This document shows positions 17,433 through 25,991 of a stretch of DNA of 45,431 nucleotides, piece after piece. The position numbers and the translations under genes were made by a program. The stretch is from the NCBI GenBank assembly GCA_012840075.1, contig DUMC01000050.1, forward strand, positions 1 to 45,431. Direction: 5' to 3'. The notes beneath the pieces were generated by a model. The model was not told the origin of the DNA. It saw only the letters and a program-made list of their open reading frames with translations, and made no database searches. This DNA is from Clostridiaceae bacterium (GTDB lineage: Bacteria; Bacillota; Clostridia; Acetivibrionales; DUMC01). How positions within the stretch are numbered: the first letter of the stretch is position 1; the number at the start of each line of letters is the position of its first letter.

Positions 17433-18863
17433 TCACTTCGACAGCTCTTCAATCAGGAGCTTATTCACAAGTTTAGGATCCGCTTTACCTTTAGTTGCTT
17501 TCATGACTTGACCAACAAGAAAACCTAATGCTTTAGTTTTTCCTCCCTTATAGTCTGCAACGGAACCAGGATTGTTTTCCATAACTTCCAAAACAATTTT
17601 TCTAATTGCATTCTCATCAGCTACAACCTGTAAACCTTCTTCCTTTACTATGGTTTCAGGATCTTTACCTGTATCAAACATTTTTACAAATACTTTCTTG
17701 GCTATACTTCCACTGATAATTCCTTTATCAATTAATGAAATCAAGCTTGCCAAGTGTTCAGCAGGAAAAGGTATCTCCTCTGCTTCCATTTCTCTTTCTT
17801 TAAGGATACGCAGCAGATCTCCCATTATCCAATTGCTTACTGCTTTGGCATTATTACTATGCTGTACGGCTTTTTCAAAAAAGTCTGACAAAACTTTCGA
17901 TGAGGTCAATATATTTGCGTCATATTCAGGTAATGAAAATTCCCTGACATATCTTTCCTTTCTTGCATCAGGAAGCTCCGGGAGCGAAGATCTTATTCTT
18001 TCAATCCATTCACTATCTATTATAATCGGAGGCAGGTCAGGTTCAGGGAAATATCTGTAGTCTTCAGCCTGTTCCTTGTCCCTCATAGCATAGCTTATAC
18101 CTTTATTATCATCCCATCTTCTTGTTTCCCTGTATACGACTCCTCCGGATTCAATCTCTTCTATTTGCCTCTTTGCCTCATACTCTATTGCCCTTACGAT
18201 AGCTTTAAAAGAATTAAGATTTTTCATTTCGGTTCTTACTCCAAATTCTTCCTGACCTTTTGGTCTTACTGAAAGATTAACATCAGCTCTTAGAGAACCT
18301 TCCTGCATCTTACAATCAGATACGTCTATAAACTGCAATATGGCTTTTAGTTTCTCAAGAAAAGCCCTTGCTTCTTCTGCAGATCTCATATCAGGTTCGG
18401 TAACTATCTCTATTAAAGGCGTGCCTGCCCTGTTGTAATCTACCAGCGTCCCTGTTCCATAATCGCTGTGAATAAGCTTTCCCGCATCTTCCTCCATATG
18501 AATGTGGTGTATTCTAATGGGCTTTTTCTTCCCATTTACATCTATTTCTATATATCCGTTTCGGCATATTGGGTATTTGTGCTGGGAAATCTGGTAAGCA
18601 CCCGGTAAATCAGGATAAAAATAGTTTTTTCTATCCATTCTGGTAAATTTTGAAATTGTGCAATTCATAGCAAGTCCGGCTTTAATGGCGTATTCAATAA
18701 CACTTTTATTCATTACCGGCAAAACTCCGGGCATGCCTGAGCAACCAGGACAACAGTGGGTATTTGGATCTCCTCCAAATTCATTTATACATGAACAGAA
18801 AATTTTCGAATTAGTAGAAAGTTCTGCGTGTACCTCCAAACCTATTACTACTTCATAGTCCAT
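17433..18863 (-). CDS. gatB: Asp/Glu-tRNA(Asn/Gln) amidotransferase subunit B
   Basis: GatB is the tRNA-binding and kinase subunit of GatCAB, which converts misacylated Glu-tRNA(Gln) and Asp-tRNA(Asn) to the correct amides. The 476-residue protein opens with [14 protein letters not shown] and shows the zinc-type cysteines CSC and [13 protein letters not shown], then [18 protein letters not shown], and a C-terminal YqeY-like tail ending in [18 protein letters not shown] start it at the ATG at 18863 after AGAGGTG; the frame is open further upstream but there it runs into an inverted repeat. It follows gatA in the gatC-gatA-gatB operon. Confidence 0.96.
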   Translation of the reverse strand: MDYEVVIGLEVHAELSTNSKIFCSCINEFGGDPNTHCCPGCSGMPGVLPVMNKSVIEYAIKAGLAMNCTISKFTRMDRKNYFYPDLPGAYQISQHKYPICRNGYIEIDVNGKKKPIRIHHIHMEEDAGKLIHSDYGTGTLVDYNRAGTPLIEIVTEPDMRSAEEARAFLEKLKAILQFIDVSDCKMQEGSLRADVNLSVRPKGQEEFGVRTEMKNLNSFKAIVRAIEYEAKRQIEEIESGGVVYRETRRWDDNKGISYAMRDKEQAEDYRYFPEPDLPPIIIDSEWIERIRSSLPELPDARKERYVREFSLPEYDANILTSSKVLSDFFEKAVQHSNNAKAVSNWIMGDLLRILKEREMEAEEIPFPAEHLASLISLIDKGIISGSIAKKVFVKMFDTGKDPETIVKEEGLQVVADENAIRKIVLEVMENNPGSVADYKGGKTKALGFLVGQVMKATKGKADPKLVNKLLIEELSK

Positions 18864-18904
18864 AAGAATTTCACCTCTCGTTGTTGTGTATAAATAGGGA
18901 CCTG

Positions 18905-18971
18905 GGGTCGGGCTTGAAAAATTCACTTATGTGGAAAACAATTCAATTTTTCAATTATTCAAGCTTGACCC
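18905..18971. repeat. Inverted repeat between gatA and gatB
   Basis: GGGTCGGGCTTGAA (18905-18918) pairs with TTCAAGCTTGACCC (18958-18971); 12 of 14 positions are Watson-Crick and the other two can wobble in RNA. The loop is about 39 AT-rich bases. It fills most of the gatA-gatB spacer (18864-18979), an unusual interruption of an operon that is normally tightly packed. Confidence 0.75.
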
Positions 18972-18979
18972 ATTATATT

Positions 18980-20443
18980 TTAACTTAAACAAGGTCTGCT
19001 ATTGCGAAACTCTGTATTTTGTTCAAAAGTATATGCAGCTTGCAACAATTTCCCTTCTCCAAATGGCTTGCTCAACATCTGAAGTCCTACTGGAAGATTA
19101 TTACTATCAAAACCACATGGCACTGTAATAGCCGGAAGTCCTGCAATGTTAGCAGGCATGGTTAAAATATCATGTTTATACATTTGCATCGGTTCTTTAG
19201 TCATTGTTCCAAACTTAAAAGCAGTATCAGGAGTTGTAGGGTATAGAATTATATCATATTTCTTGAAGGCATCATTGAATTCATCACAAATCATTCTTCT
19301 TACCTGCAATGCCTTCTTATAGTATTTATCATACTGCTCGGCACTTAATGCATATGTGCCGAGAAGAATTCTTCTTTTCACTTCAGGACCAAATCCTTCA
19401 CTTCTCGTGCGTCTGTACATGTCTTCCAAGTCTTTATATTCCTTTGCCCGATATCCATATTTTACTCCGTCATACCTGCCAAGATTTGAACTTGCTTCTG
19501 CAAAAGCCAGTATACAGTAAACAGGTAAAGCATTCTTTAATGAAGGTAGGCTGATCTCTTCACATTCCGCTCCAAGTTTCTTTAAAACATCAACAGCATC
19601 AATAAAGGCCTTTTGAACTTCTTTGTCAAGTAAATCTCCTATGAATTCCGAGGCAATTCCAATTTTAAGCCCTTTTACGTCATTTATCAAAAATTTCGTA
19701 TAATCCGGGTGCTCAATATTTGCAGATGTAGAATCCTTTTCGTCTCTTCCGGTAATTGCATTAAGTACCAATGCGCAATCCGTTACATCCTTGGTAATAG
19801 GACCAATCTGATCAAACGACGATGCACAAGCTATAAGGCCATACCTAGATACTGATCCATATGTTGGTTTTAAACCTACCACACCACAAAATGAAGCCGG
19901 CTGCCTTAAAGATCCTCCGGTATCCGATGCAAGGGAATATATTGCCTCTCCGGATGCCACGGCCGCAGCCGAACCACCGCTCGACCCACCTGGGACCCTT
20001 TCTACATTCCATGGATTTCTGGTTTTCTTAAAATATGAAGTTTCCGTAGAGCTGCCCATGGCAAATTCATCCATATTAAGTTTACCTAGTAAAATAGCTC
20101 CGTTATCGTAAAGCTTTCTAATAACTGTTGCATTATAAGGTGGCTTAAAATTGCTCAACATTTTTGATGCACAAGTTGTAGGAATTCCTTCAGTGCATAT
20201 GTTATCTTTAACAGCCATGGGTATCCCTGCCAAAGGAGACCTCAAAGTTCCGTTATCAATATCCTTTTGGACATTTTCCGCATCTTGCAATGCCTTTTCT
20301 GCGACAATTGTTATATAACACCCCAAAGCAGGTTCAAGTTTATCTATTCTATCCAAAACGCTCCTGGTAACCTCAACGGCACTGATTTGCTTCTTTTTTA
20401 ACATATCGCTTAACTGTTTTATTGTTAATTCATAAAGTTCCAC
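18980..20443 (-). CDS. gatA: Asp/Glu-tRNA(Asn/Gln) amidotransferase subunit A
   Basis: GatA is the glutaminase subunit of GatCAB and releases ammonia for transamidation. The 487-residue protein has the amidase-signature catalytic triad at the classical positions: K79 (MAVKDN), S154 (PGGSSGGS) and S178 (DTGGSLRQPASFCG). The start is GTG at 20443, giving the standard N-terminus ELYELTIKQL, with GGAGGT six bases upstream; the ATGs further upstream lack a site. It lies 29 bp after gatC. Confidence 0.97.
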   Translation of the reverse strand: MELYELTIKQLSDMLKKKQISAVEVTRSVLDRIDKLEPALGCYITIVAEKALQDAENVQKDIDNGTLRSPLAGIPMAVKDNICTEGIPTTCASKMLSNFKPPYNATVIRKLYDNGAILLGKLNMDEFAMGSSTETSYFKKTRNPWNVERVPGGSSGGSAAAVASGEAIYSLASDTGGSLRQPASFCGVVGLKPTYGSVSRYGLIACASSFDQIGPITKDVTDCALVLNAITGRDEKDSTSANIEHPDYTKFLINDVKGLKIGIASEFIGDLLDKEVQKAFIDAVDVLKKLGAECEEISLPSLKNALPVYCILAFAEASSNLGRYDGVKYGYRAKEYKDLEDMYRRTRSEGFGPEVKRRILLGTYALSAEQYDKYYKKALQVRRMICDEFNDAFKKYDIILYPTTPDTAFKFGTMTKEPMQMYKHDILTMPANIAGLPAITVPCGFDSNNLPVGLQMLSKPFGEGKLLQAAYTFEQNTEFRNSRPCLS

Positions 20444-20472
20444 AAATTTACCTCCATTCATATAGGCAATAT

Positions 20473-20760
20473 TCAATCAACTACTCTTGGAACAACATAA
20501 CAACCGTCCTCATGTTGGGGAGCATTTGAAAGTATAATATTTCTTTCCATAGATTCTTTGACTTTGTCTTCTCTGAAGACATTTACAAAAGTAACAATAT
20601 GTTCCAAAGGCTCAATATTAGATGTATCGACATTGGAAAGCTTGTCCATACATTCAACTGTTGATTGTATGGAAGTAAGCATGTCTTTCTTTTCTTCATC
20701 AGAAAGGTATATTTTGCATAGATCAGCTAGAAGCTCAATTGTATTTTCAGTTATATTCAT
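20473..20760 (-). CDS. gatC: Asp/Glu-tRNA(Asn/Gln) amidotransferase subunit C
   Basis: GatC is the small subunit that stabilises the GatA-GatB complex. The 95-residue protein starts at the ATG at 20760 (MNITENTIELLADLCKIYL) after AGAGGTG, and contains the family core LSNVDTSNIEPLEHI and the C-terminal VVPRVVD. It is the first gene of gatCAB, 62 bp after the nitroreductase gene on the same strand, with which it may be cotranscribed. Confidence 0.95.
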   Translation of the reverse strand: MNITENTIELLADLCKIYLSDEEKKDMLTSIQSTVECMDKLSNVDTSNIEPLEHIVTFVNVFREDKVKESMERNIILSNAPQHEDGCYVVPRVVD

Positions 20761-20822
20761 AAATTCACCTCTTGACCGTTTCTTCAATTCATCTTTTCAT
20801 TATTATATAACTCGCATTTTAA

Positions 20823-21404
20823 TTATTTTTTTACTATTATATCTTCCAGTTTTCTTTTCGGAACGTGTAGCACACCTTTTTCGTCCTTGTAGTACTTTAT
20901 CGAATCCACCATCTCTTCAACAATAGGTTCTTCTCCTTTATACCCTAATGCTATTACACTGTTTATTACAAGATAATCTTCAATATTAAAGAGCTTCCTT
21001 ACCGCATCTCTGTCAACTGAACCTATCCAGCATGTTCCTATTCCTTCTTCCTCAGCAGTAAGGAGGATATTTTGTATAGCTGCACCAATGTCCAGTTCAT
21101 ATCCGCTTTTTCTAATTCTTGTATCAGCTAAAACAATGATATATACTACCGGTTCCTCCCCTTCTTTGGGATTTCCTTCAGGTGCTATGTAGCCGGCCCA
21201 CCTGACATATTTGAACATTTCCTTTACTTTTTCATCATCATCTACAATGATATATTTGACAGGCTGCAGGTTAGATGCAGAAGGTGCATGACGTGCTGCA
21301 TTTATTAATTTTGTAAGAATTGAAGGTTCAATTTTAATCTGTTTGAACTTTCTAATCGTTCTTCTTTTCAAGATAAGTTCATACGTATTAATAGTAATCA
21401 CCAA
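20823..21404 (-). CDS. Nitroreductase-family FMN flavoprotein
   Basis: The 193-residue protein shows the nitroreductase fold signatures: the N-terminal FMN-binding RRTIRKF, AARHAPSASNLQPVKYIIV, and LTAEEEGIGTCWIGS before a C-terminal ALGYKGEEP. Family members reduce nitro compounds, quinones or other electrophiles with NAD(P)H, and the natural substrate is usually unknown. The start is uncertain: TTG at 21404 and GTG at 21401 both sit just after AGAAGG and there is no nearby ATG. It precedes gatC in the same direction. Confidence 0.85.
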   Translation of the reverse strand: MVITINTYELILKRRTIRKFKQIKIEPSILTKLINAARHAPSASNLQPVKYIIVDDDEKVKEMFKYVRWAGYIAPEGNPKEGEEPVVYIIVLADTRIRKSGYELDIGAAIQNILLTAEEEGIGTCWIGSVDRDAVRKLFNIEDYLVINSVIALGYKGEEPIVEEMVDSIKYYKDEKGVLHVPKRKLEDIIVKK

Positions 21405-21700
21405 CCTTCTTCATATTACTACTATTGCTTATTGTTTGATTTTATTTTAACATATATCAATATAAATTAATCCCCTTATTATTTTATGGGATACACGTGT
21501 TAAAAGCAAGGTATATTATAGAAATTGATTTTTCTCTAAGCTGAATTTAGAAGCTTCAAGTACCGTAACGTCAGTCACTGGTAAACATTTCTTCATTTTT
21601 AATAAATCCACCCCAAATTTACATTTATTTTTGTGAATATTAAACCAAAGAATTACCTAATAATAATATTGCCATAATAAGTGCATTTAATTTATTTACA
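21405..21700. other. Divergent promoter region of nitroreductase and lipoprotein genes
   Basis: No gene is visible. Short weak hairpins occur (ATCCC...GGGAT near 21470-21493 and AAGCT...AAGCTT near 21538-21557). No consensus promoter is clear on either strand. Confidence 0.4.
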
Positions 21701-21738
21701 AGGAGGTAATTGTAGTTTTTACTACAAGCATATTTATG
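21701..21738 (+). promoter_or_regulatory. Ribosome site separated from its start codon by a hairpin
   Basis: AGGAGGT at 21701-21707 is the strongest ribosome site near the lipoprotein gene but lies 28 bases before the ATG at 21736. Between them TTGTAGT-TTTT-ACTACAA (21710-21727) forms a perfect 7-bp stem. Folding it would shorten the effective spacing to about 10 bases. Confidence 0.5.
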
Positions 21739-22950
21739 TTTAAGTATACCAACTGCTTTAGATACATTAACTATGCAAAAAAATATTTTAAAAAAACTAT
21801 AATTGGAATTCGTCTTTTTAAAAGCTTTATGCAAACACACGGTATTAGAATATGTGTAATATTTATTCTCATTCTTACAGCTATAGTCTTTTCTGCAGGA
21901 TGCAATGGAAATAAAAGTAAAAATCAAGATCCGTCTGCTGAACGTCAATCCGCCGAAACTCAACAACAACAACAAAATGAAGGCAAAGATTCCCAATCTT
22001 CAACTGAAATACCTATGGAGCTTGAAAAATTGGAAAAGGATATTGAAGAAATAATAAAAATTCTAAATGGCCCTTCTGCCGATTCAGAAGAAGAAACGGA
22101 AGAAAAAGATAAAAAGTCGGAGCAGCAAAATGCAGACGAGACAGGAAGCAAACAGGATGAAAGCGGTAAAGAAGAAAAGAAAAGTCAAGATAAAGAGAGC
22201 GAACAAAAAAACGGAGAAAATAAGGAAAACGGCGAGGAAAACGATCAAAATAGCGGTGGTGAACAAGAAGGCGATCAAAAACAGCAAGATAGCAAAGAAG
22301 GACAGGATAAAGAAGAACAGAAAGAAGAAAAAAATCAACAGAATCAAAAAGACCAACAAGAAGACAAAAGTCAGCAAGAACAAGGAAAAGGCACAAGAGC
22401 TCAACAGCCTGACAAAAAGGATCCTTGGCAAGATATTACTCCTGTTATAGATAAACTACATTTTACATGGAATTCTTACGAACCAAAGGCTGCAAAGGTT
22501 GAAGACAGCCATGATAAGCTCAATACTTTTAGTGACTCCTTAAACAATCTTACAAATTCCGTTAATTCTAAAGATAAATTATCTACACTTGTCAATGCAA
22601 ATAAATGTTACGGCGATATTGCTGAATTATACTCAATTTATAAAAAACCGAATATCAGCGAGGTAAAAAAATTAAAGTATTATACTAGAAATATAATACT
22701 GGGGTCCATGAAAAACGATTGGTCCCAGGCTGATGAAAACATGGAACATGTAAAAACATTATGGGATCTATTGAAGAATAATTTAACCGAAAATAACGAA
22801 GAATATAAAGAACCATCCGGTACGCTTGATTTTTCCATTAAGGAATTTGAAAAAGTCGTAAATGAAAAAAATCAAGATTTGGTGGATTTGAAAGGAAGAA
22901 TAGTCCTGGCCAATATTGAAATTATTGATAAAAAACTGAAAGGGGACTAA
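21736..22950 (+). CDS. Putative lipoprotein with long charged low-complexity linker
   Basis: I do not recognise the family. The protein has a lipoprotein signal: a hydrophobic stretch (about 38-52) followed by the lipobox FSAGC with C56, so it should be exported and lipid-anchored. Residues about 110-230 are a Glu/Gln/Lys/Asp/Asn-rich, disordered linker; the remaining part (about 230-404) looks helical and begins PWQDITPVIDKLHFTWNSYEPKA. The ATG at 21736 leaves an unusually long 40-residue n-region before the signal; Met32 (21829) would give a normal signal but has no ribosome site. It converges on hflC, with a small GGGGAC hairpin at the junction. A spacer-type envelope role for the linker is a guess. 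Confidence 0.75.
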   Translation: MFKYTNCFRYINYAKKYFKKTIIGIRLFKSFMQTHGIRICVIFILILTAIVFSAGCNGNKSKNQDPSAERQSAETQQQQQNEGKDSQSSTEIPMELEKLEKDIEEIIKILNGPSADSEEETEEKDKKSEQQNADETGSKQDESGKEEKKSQDKESEQKNGENKENGEENDQNSGGEQEGDQKQQDSKEGQDKEEQKEEKNQQNQKDQQEDKSQQEQGKGTRAQQPDKKDPWQDITPVIDKLHFTWNSYEPKAAKVEDSHDKLNTFSDSLNNLTNSVNSKDKLSTLVNANKCYGDIAELYSIYKKPNISEVKKLKYYTRNIILGSMKNDWSQADENMEHVKTLWDLLKNNLTENNEEYKEPSGTLDFSIKEFEKVVNEKNQDLVDLKGRIVLANIEIIDKKLKGD

Positions 22951-22961
22951 CAACCGTCCCC
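22942..22961. terminator. Short GGGGAC/GTCCCC hairpin at the convergent junction
   Basis: GGGGAC (22942-22947) and GTCCCC (22956-22961) flank an 8-base loop that contains the TAA stop of the lipoprotein gene (22948-22950). It sits in the 13-bp gap before the hflC stop (22964). It lacks T-runs; it may be a terminator or a small member of the GGGGAC repeat group. Confidence 0.5.
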
Positions 22962-22963
22962 GC

Positions 22964-24037
22964 CTATTCTCCATACAAATATTTAACAAAATCCGACTCT
23001 TTATCAATTATTATTGTGGTATTTTCTTTTAAAGTCTTTTTATAAGCTTGAAGGCTTCTCCAAAAGGCATAGAATTCAGGGTCTTTGCTGTAGGCTTCTG
23101 CATAAATTCTTGCAGCTTCCGCATCTCCCTCACCTTTTATCTTTTCTGCTTCTTTATAAGCATTTGCTTCTATAATTGTTGCTTCTCTGTCAGCTTCGGA
23201 TCTGATTTTTTGTGCTTCTTCCTGGCCTTCGGACCTATAAGTTTTAGCGGCTTTTTCTCTTTCAGTTTTCATCCTGTTGAATATGTTATTATAGTTTTCT
23301 TCCGGCAAATCGGTTCTTTTTATTCTTACATCCACTACTTCCATGCCGAAATTCTTAATATGTTCATTTGCATCTTCTACAACTGCTTGCAACATATTTG
23401 CCACATAATTCTTATCGGAGATTACCACATGTGCCTCAACTTTTCCGACTTCTTCATTAATTTTTGAATATATTATATCGTCCAGTCTTTTATTAGCTTC
23501 TGTTTCATTACCGACTGACATGGCAAAAAGCGCAGGATTGCTGAGCTTCCATACTGCATAGTTATCAAGAACAAGTTTTTTTTGATCTTTTGTTATAACT
23601 TCTCTTACAGTGCCATCAAATGTCATCAACATACCTGTAAAATATTCTACACTTTGCAGGAAAGGAATCTTAAAGTGCAGTCCTTTTCTGTTGTCAATTT
23701 TAACACCGCTTAATTGAGGATGATGGGCAATTGAGTTTTTTATTTCTTCAATATCCCCATCCGCAATAATTTTGACCACTTCGTTAAACTGTTTTACCAC
23801 GGCTTGCTCTCTTTCATCTACTGTAAAGAAAAACAAGTTTGACACAATTGTTATAATTATTATAACAGCAACAAAAATAACCACAAACTTAAAACTTCCT
23901 TTATAATTGGAAAAGTTAAAATCATTACCTCCCTTAAAAACTCTAAATCCTTGTTTTTTATTAAAAATGTTATTATTTTGATTTCCATAATTGTCGTTAT
24001 TATTATATCCACCGAAATTTCCAGTATTATTATCCAT
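22964..24037 (-). CDS. hflC: HflC-type SPFH/band 7 membrane protein
   Basis: HflC and HflK form a membrane-bound cage that in Escherichia coli surrounds and modulates the FtsH protease. This 357-residue protein has one transmembrane segment (about 49-71), an SPFH domain, and the HflC-type C-terminal part with VVDVRIKRTDLPEE, AKTYRSEGQEEAQKIRSEADRE-like coiled coil and AYSKDPEFYAFWRSLQAY. Its N-terminal 45 residues are a Gly/Asn-rich cytoplasmic tail; in E. coli the long Gly-rich tail is on HflK and HflC has almost none. It follows hflK by 30 bp, with GAAGGGGG upstream of the ATG. Confidence 0.9.
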   Translation of the reverse strand: MDNNTGNFGGYNNNDNYGNQNNNIFNKKQGFRVFKGGNDFNFSNYKGSFKFVVIFVAVIIIITIVSNLFFFTVDEREQAVVKQFNEVVKIIADGDIEEIKNSIAHHPQLSGVKIDNRKGLHFKIPFLQSVEYFTGMLMTFDGTVREVITKDQKKLVLDNYAVWKLSNPALFAMSVGNETEANKRLDDIIYSKINEEVGKVEAHVVISDKNYVANMLQAVVEDANEHIKNFGMEVVDVRIKRTDLPEENYNNIFNRMKTEREKAAKTYRSEGQEEAQKIRSEADREATIIEANAYKEAEKIKGEGDAEAARIYAEAYSKDPEFYAFWRSLQAYKKTLKENTTIIIDKESDFVKYLYGE

Positions 24038-24067
24038 TTAACGAACGCCCCCTTCCCGTCAATCTAT

Positions 24068-25012
24068 TTAATTTTGATTTTCCTGCTCAGGTTGAAGAGG
24101 TAAAAACTTGATCAGTCCGTCTTGTGAATCTACGATATATTTTTTTACATCCGGCAAAATCTCTTCCATGGCTTCAAGATACATACGGATTCTTGTTACA
24201 TCTTTATTTTGCTGATATTGCTCCAGAATCTGGAGGAAATTAGCTACATCACCTTGAGCTTCTGCGATTCTTTTTTCCTTATACGCTAATGCATCATTTA
24301 TTATCTTTGCCGCATTACCTCTCGCTCTCGGTATTACTTCATTTCTGTAACTTTCGGCTTCGTTTATGTAACTGTTCCTGTCTTCTCTGGCATTCGCCAC
24401 GTCTTTGAAAGCAGCATCAACTTCTTCAGGCGGATATACATCCTGTAATTGCACTGCTAATATCGTTACGCCCATATTATAGATATCGCAGGTTTTTTGC
24501 AGGTCCTCCTTAATTTCCTGTTGAATCTCAAATTTATTCTCCGTAAGAACTTCATCAAGTACATGATTAGCAATCACTCTTCTAATTGATGCTTCTACTG
24601 CAGCTTCAAGGGTAATAGACTGATCCCTCACATTAAATACATAATCTTCTGCTCTACTTACCTGATATTGTATGGCAGCTTCTACATTAACAAGGTTTTC
24701 ATCTCCTGTCAGCATCATTTGCCTCGGTATATCCGCATATTCAAGATATCTGCTGTCTTTACTCGTATCAAGGGTTTTATATCCATATTCAATACGCCTT
24801 ACTTCCAACATATTTACTTTAATCACTTCTTCTATGGGTGTTGGAATATGCCAATTCAAGCCTGCTTTTGACACTTTCCTTGCTAGGCGTCCAAACCTTA
24901 AGACAATAGCTTCTTCACCGGATCTTACGGTATAAAAACCTGTAGAAATCCATATTGCAAACAATACAATAACAATCAAAATAATCAGATATTTTGATGC
25001 TTTTTTCAACAA
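24068..25012 (-). CDS. hflK: HflK-type SPFH/band 7 membrane protein
   Basis: The 314-residue partner of HflC has a short cytoplasmic N-terminus, one transmembrane span (about 8-27) and the HflK-type SPFH domain: GFYTVRSGEEAIVLRFGR, AGLNWHIPTPIEEV, MLTGDENLVNVEAAIQYQV, PPEEVDAAFKDV and a coiled coil with AQGDVANFLQIL. It lacks the long Gly-rich N-terminal tail of the E. coli protein. The start is TTG (25012, or the next codon) after AAAGGGGG. It heads the hflK-hflC pair. No ftsH gene is in the window. Confidence 0.92.
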   Translation of the reverse strand: MLKKASKYLIILIVIVLFAIWISTGFYTVRSGEEAIVLRFGRLARKVSKAGLNWHIPTPIEEVIKVNMLEVRRIEYGYKTLDTSKDSRYLEYADIPRQMMLTGDENLVNVEAAIQYQVSRAEDYVFNVRDQSITLEAAVEASIRRVIANHVLDEVLTENKFEIQQEIKEDLQKTCDIYNMGVTILAVQLQDVYPPEEVDAAFKDVANAREDRNSYINEAESYRNEVIPRARGNAAKIINDALAYKEKRIAEAQGDVANFLQILEQYQQNKDVTRIRMYLEAMEEILPDVKKYIVDSQDGLIKFLPLQPEQENQN

Positions 25013-25056
25013 AGTAACCCCCTTTCAAGAATTTACGGATAAACTTTATTAACTTT

Positions 25057-25104
25057 ATTACGTGGTTTACTGCAAAACTTCATTACGTAATCTACTGCAA
25101 CATT
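25057..25104. repeat. Imperfect 25-bp tandem duplication upstream of hflK
   Basis: ATTACGTGGTTTACTGCAAA (from 25057) and ATTACGTAATCTACTGCAAC (from 25082) are diverged copies 25 bp apart in the spacer between folD and hflK. A smaller AACTTTATT duplication precedes them. Confidence 0.6.
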
Positions 25105-25130
25105 TGCATTGTAGTGTTTTTAAGTTACAT

Positions 25131-25988
25131 TTATGCTAAGTTATTGAGTTTTGCTGCTTTAATAACATGCTTTACCAGAACTGAGGTTGTAACGGTACCA
25201 ACCCCACCGGGAACAGGAGTTATTTTGCCTGCTACTTCCTCAACACTGTTAAAATCAACGTCCCCGCAAAGATTACCTTTTTCATCAACATTTATACCCA
25301 CGTCAATTACAACTGCACCCGGTGAAATATAATCTCTTGTCACTAATTTTGCTTTCCCTGCGGCAACAATAAGAATCTCCGCATTTTTAGTTATATCTGT
25401 GATATTTTTAGTTCTTGTGTGGCAAATAGTTATTGTAGCGTTTCTTTTTAACAACAGCATGGAAAGGGGTTTCCCTACAATCATGCTTCTTCCGATTACA
25501 GCAACATTTTTACCTTCAACAGGAATGTTGTAATAATCAAGTATTTCTACCACGGCTTCAGGGGTACACGGTGCAAAGCCACTTTCATCACCTGCAAAAA
25601 CTTTCGCAATGTTTATTGGATTCATGCAGTCAATATCCTTCTGAGGAGAAACCAAAAATTTTATGTTTTCTTCGTTCAGATGAGCCGGTAAAGGTCTAAA
25701 AAGCAGTATACCATGTATTAAGCTGTCATTATTCACTTCTTTTATTTTCTCCTCCAGCTCAGCTTGTGATATATTCTCTCCTAGCTCAAAAACTTTTACC
25801 TTAACACCGACACTCTCACACCTTTTTACAGCTCCTTTTTCATAGGATAAATCATCCGGTCTTGCTCCCACCCTGATTATTCCTAAAGTTGGTGTAATAC
25901 CCATGGAATTTAATTCTTCCACTTCAAAAATCATTTTTTCTCTCATCGCTTTTGTAACTTCTAAACCTTTAAGTAATTCAGCCATCAT
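25131..25988 (-). CDS. folD: Methylene-THF dehydrogenase FolD, probably lacking cyclohydrolase activity
   Basis: FolD oxidises 5,10-methylene-THF with NAD(P), and in most bacteria also hydrolyses 5,10-methenyl-THF. The 285-residue protein has the family fold: GIIRVGARPDD near 36, KDIDCMNP (117-124), PCTPEAVVEIL, VIGRSMIVGKPLSMLLL and PGGVGTVTTSVLV. The Tyr of the active site is kept (Y49), but the catalytic Lys four residues before the conserved Cys57 is Ala53, and the VQLPLP motif with its Gln reads LFRPLP (96-101). Both changed positions are needed for cyclohydrolase action in studied FolD enzymes. A separate cyclohydrolase gene, fchA, lies 3 bp upstream, which fits a dehydrogenase-only enzyme. 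AAGGAGTG precedes the ATG pair. Confidence 0.93.
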   Translation of the reverse strand: MMAELLKGLEVTKAMREKMIFEVEELNSMGITPTLGIIRVGARPDDLSYEKGAVKRCESVGVKVKVFELGENISQAELEEKIKEVNNDSLIHGILLFRPLPAHLNEENIKFLVSPQKDIDCMNPINIAKVFAGDESGFAPCTPEAVVEILDYYNIPVEGKNVAVIGRSMIVGKPLSMLLLKRNATITICHTRTKNITDITKNAEILIVAAGKAKLVTRDYISPGAVVIDVGINVDEKGNLCGDVDFNSVEEVAGKITPVPGGVGTVTTSVLVKHVIKAAKLNNLA

Positions 25989-25991
25989 AAA

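Noticed and set aside
17262-17528. 88-codon plus-strand frame across the repeat array and the gatB end
   Set aside because: Half is antisense to the conserved gatB C-terminus and half is decayed repeat.
22067-22450. Lys-rich 127-codon frame overlapping the lipoprotein linker, and two antisense frames
   Set aside because: All arise from the purine bias of the linker-coding DNA; none has a ribosome site.
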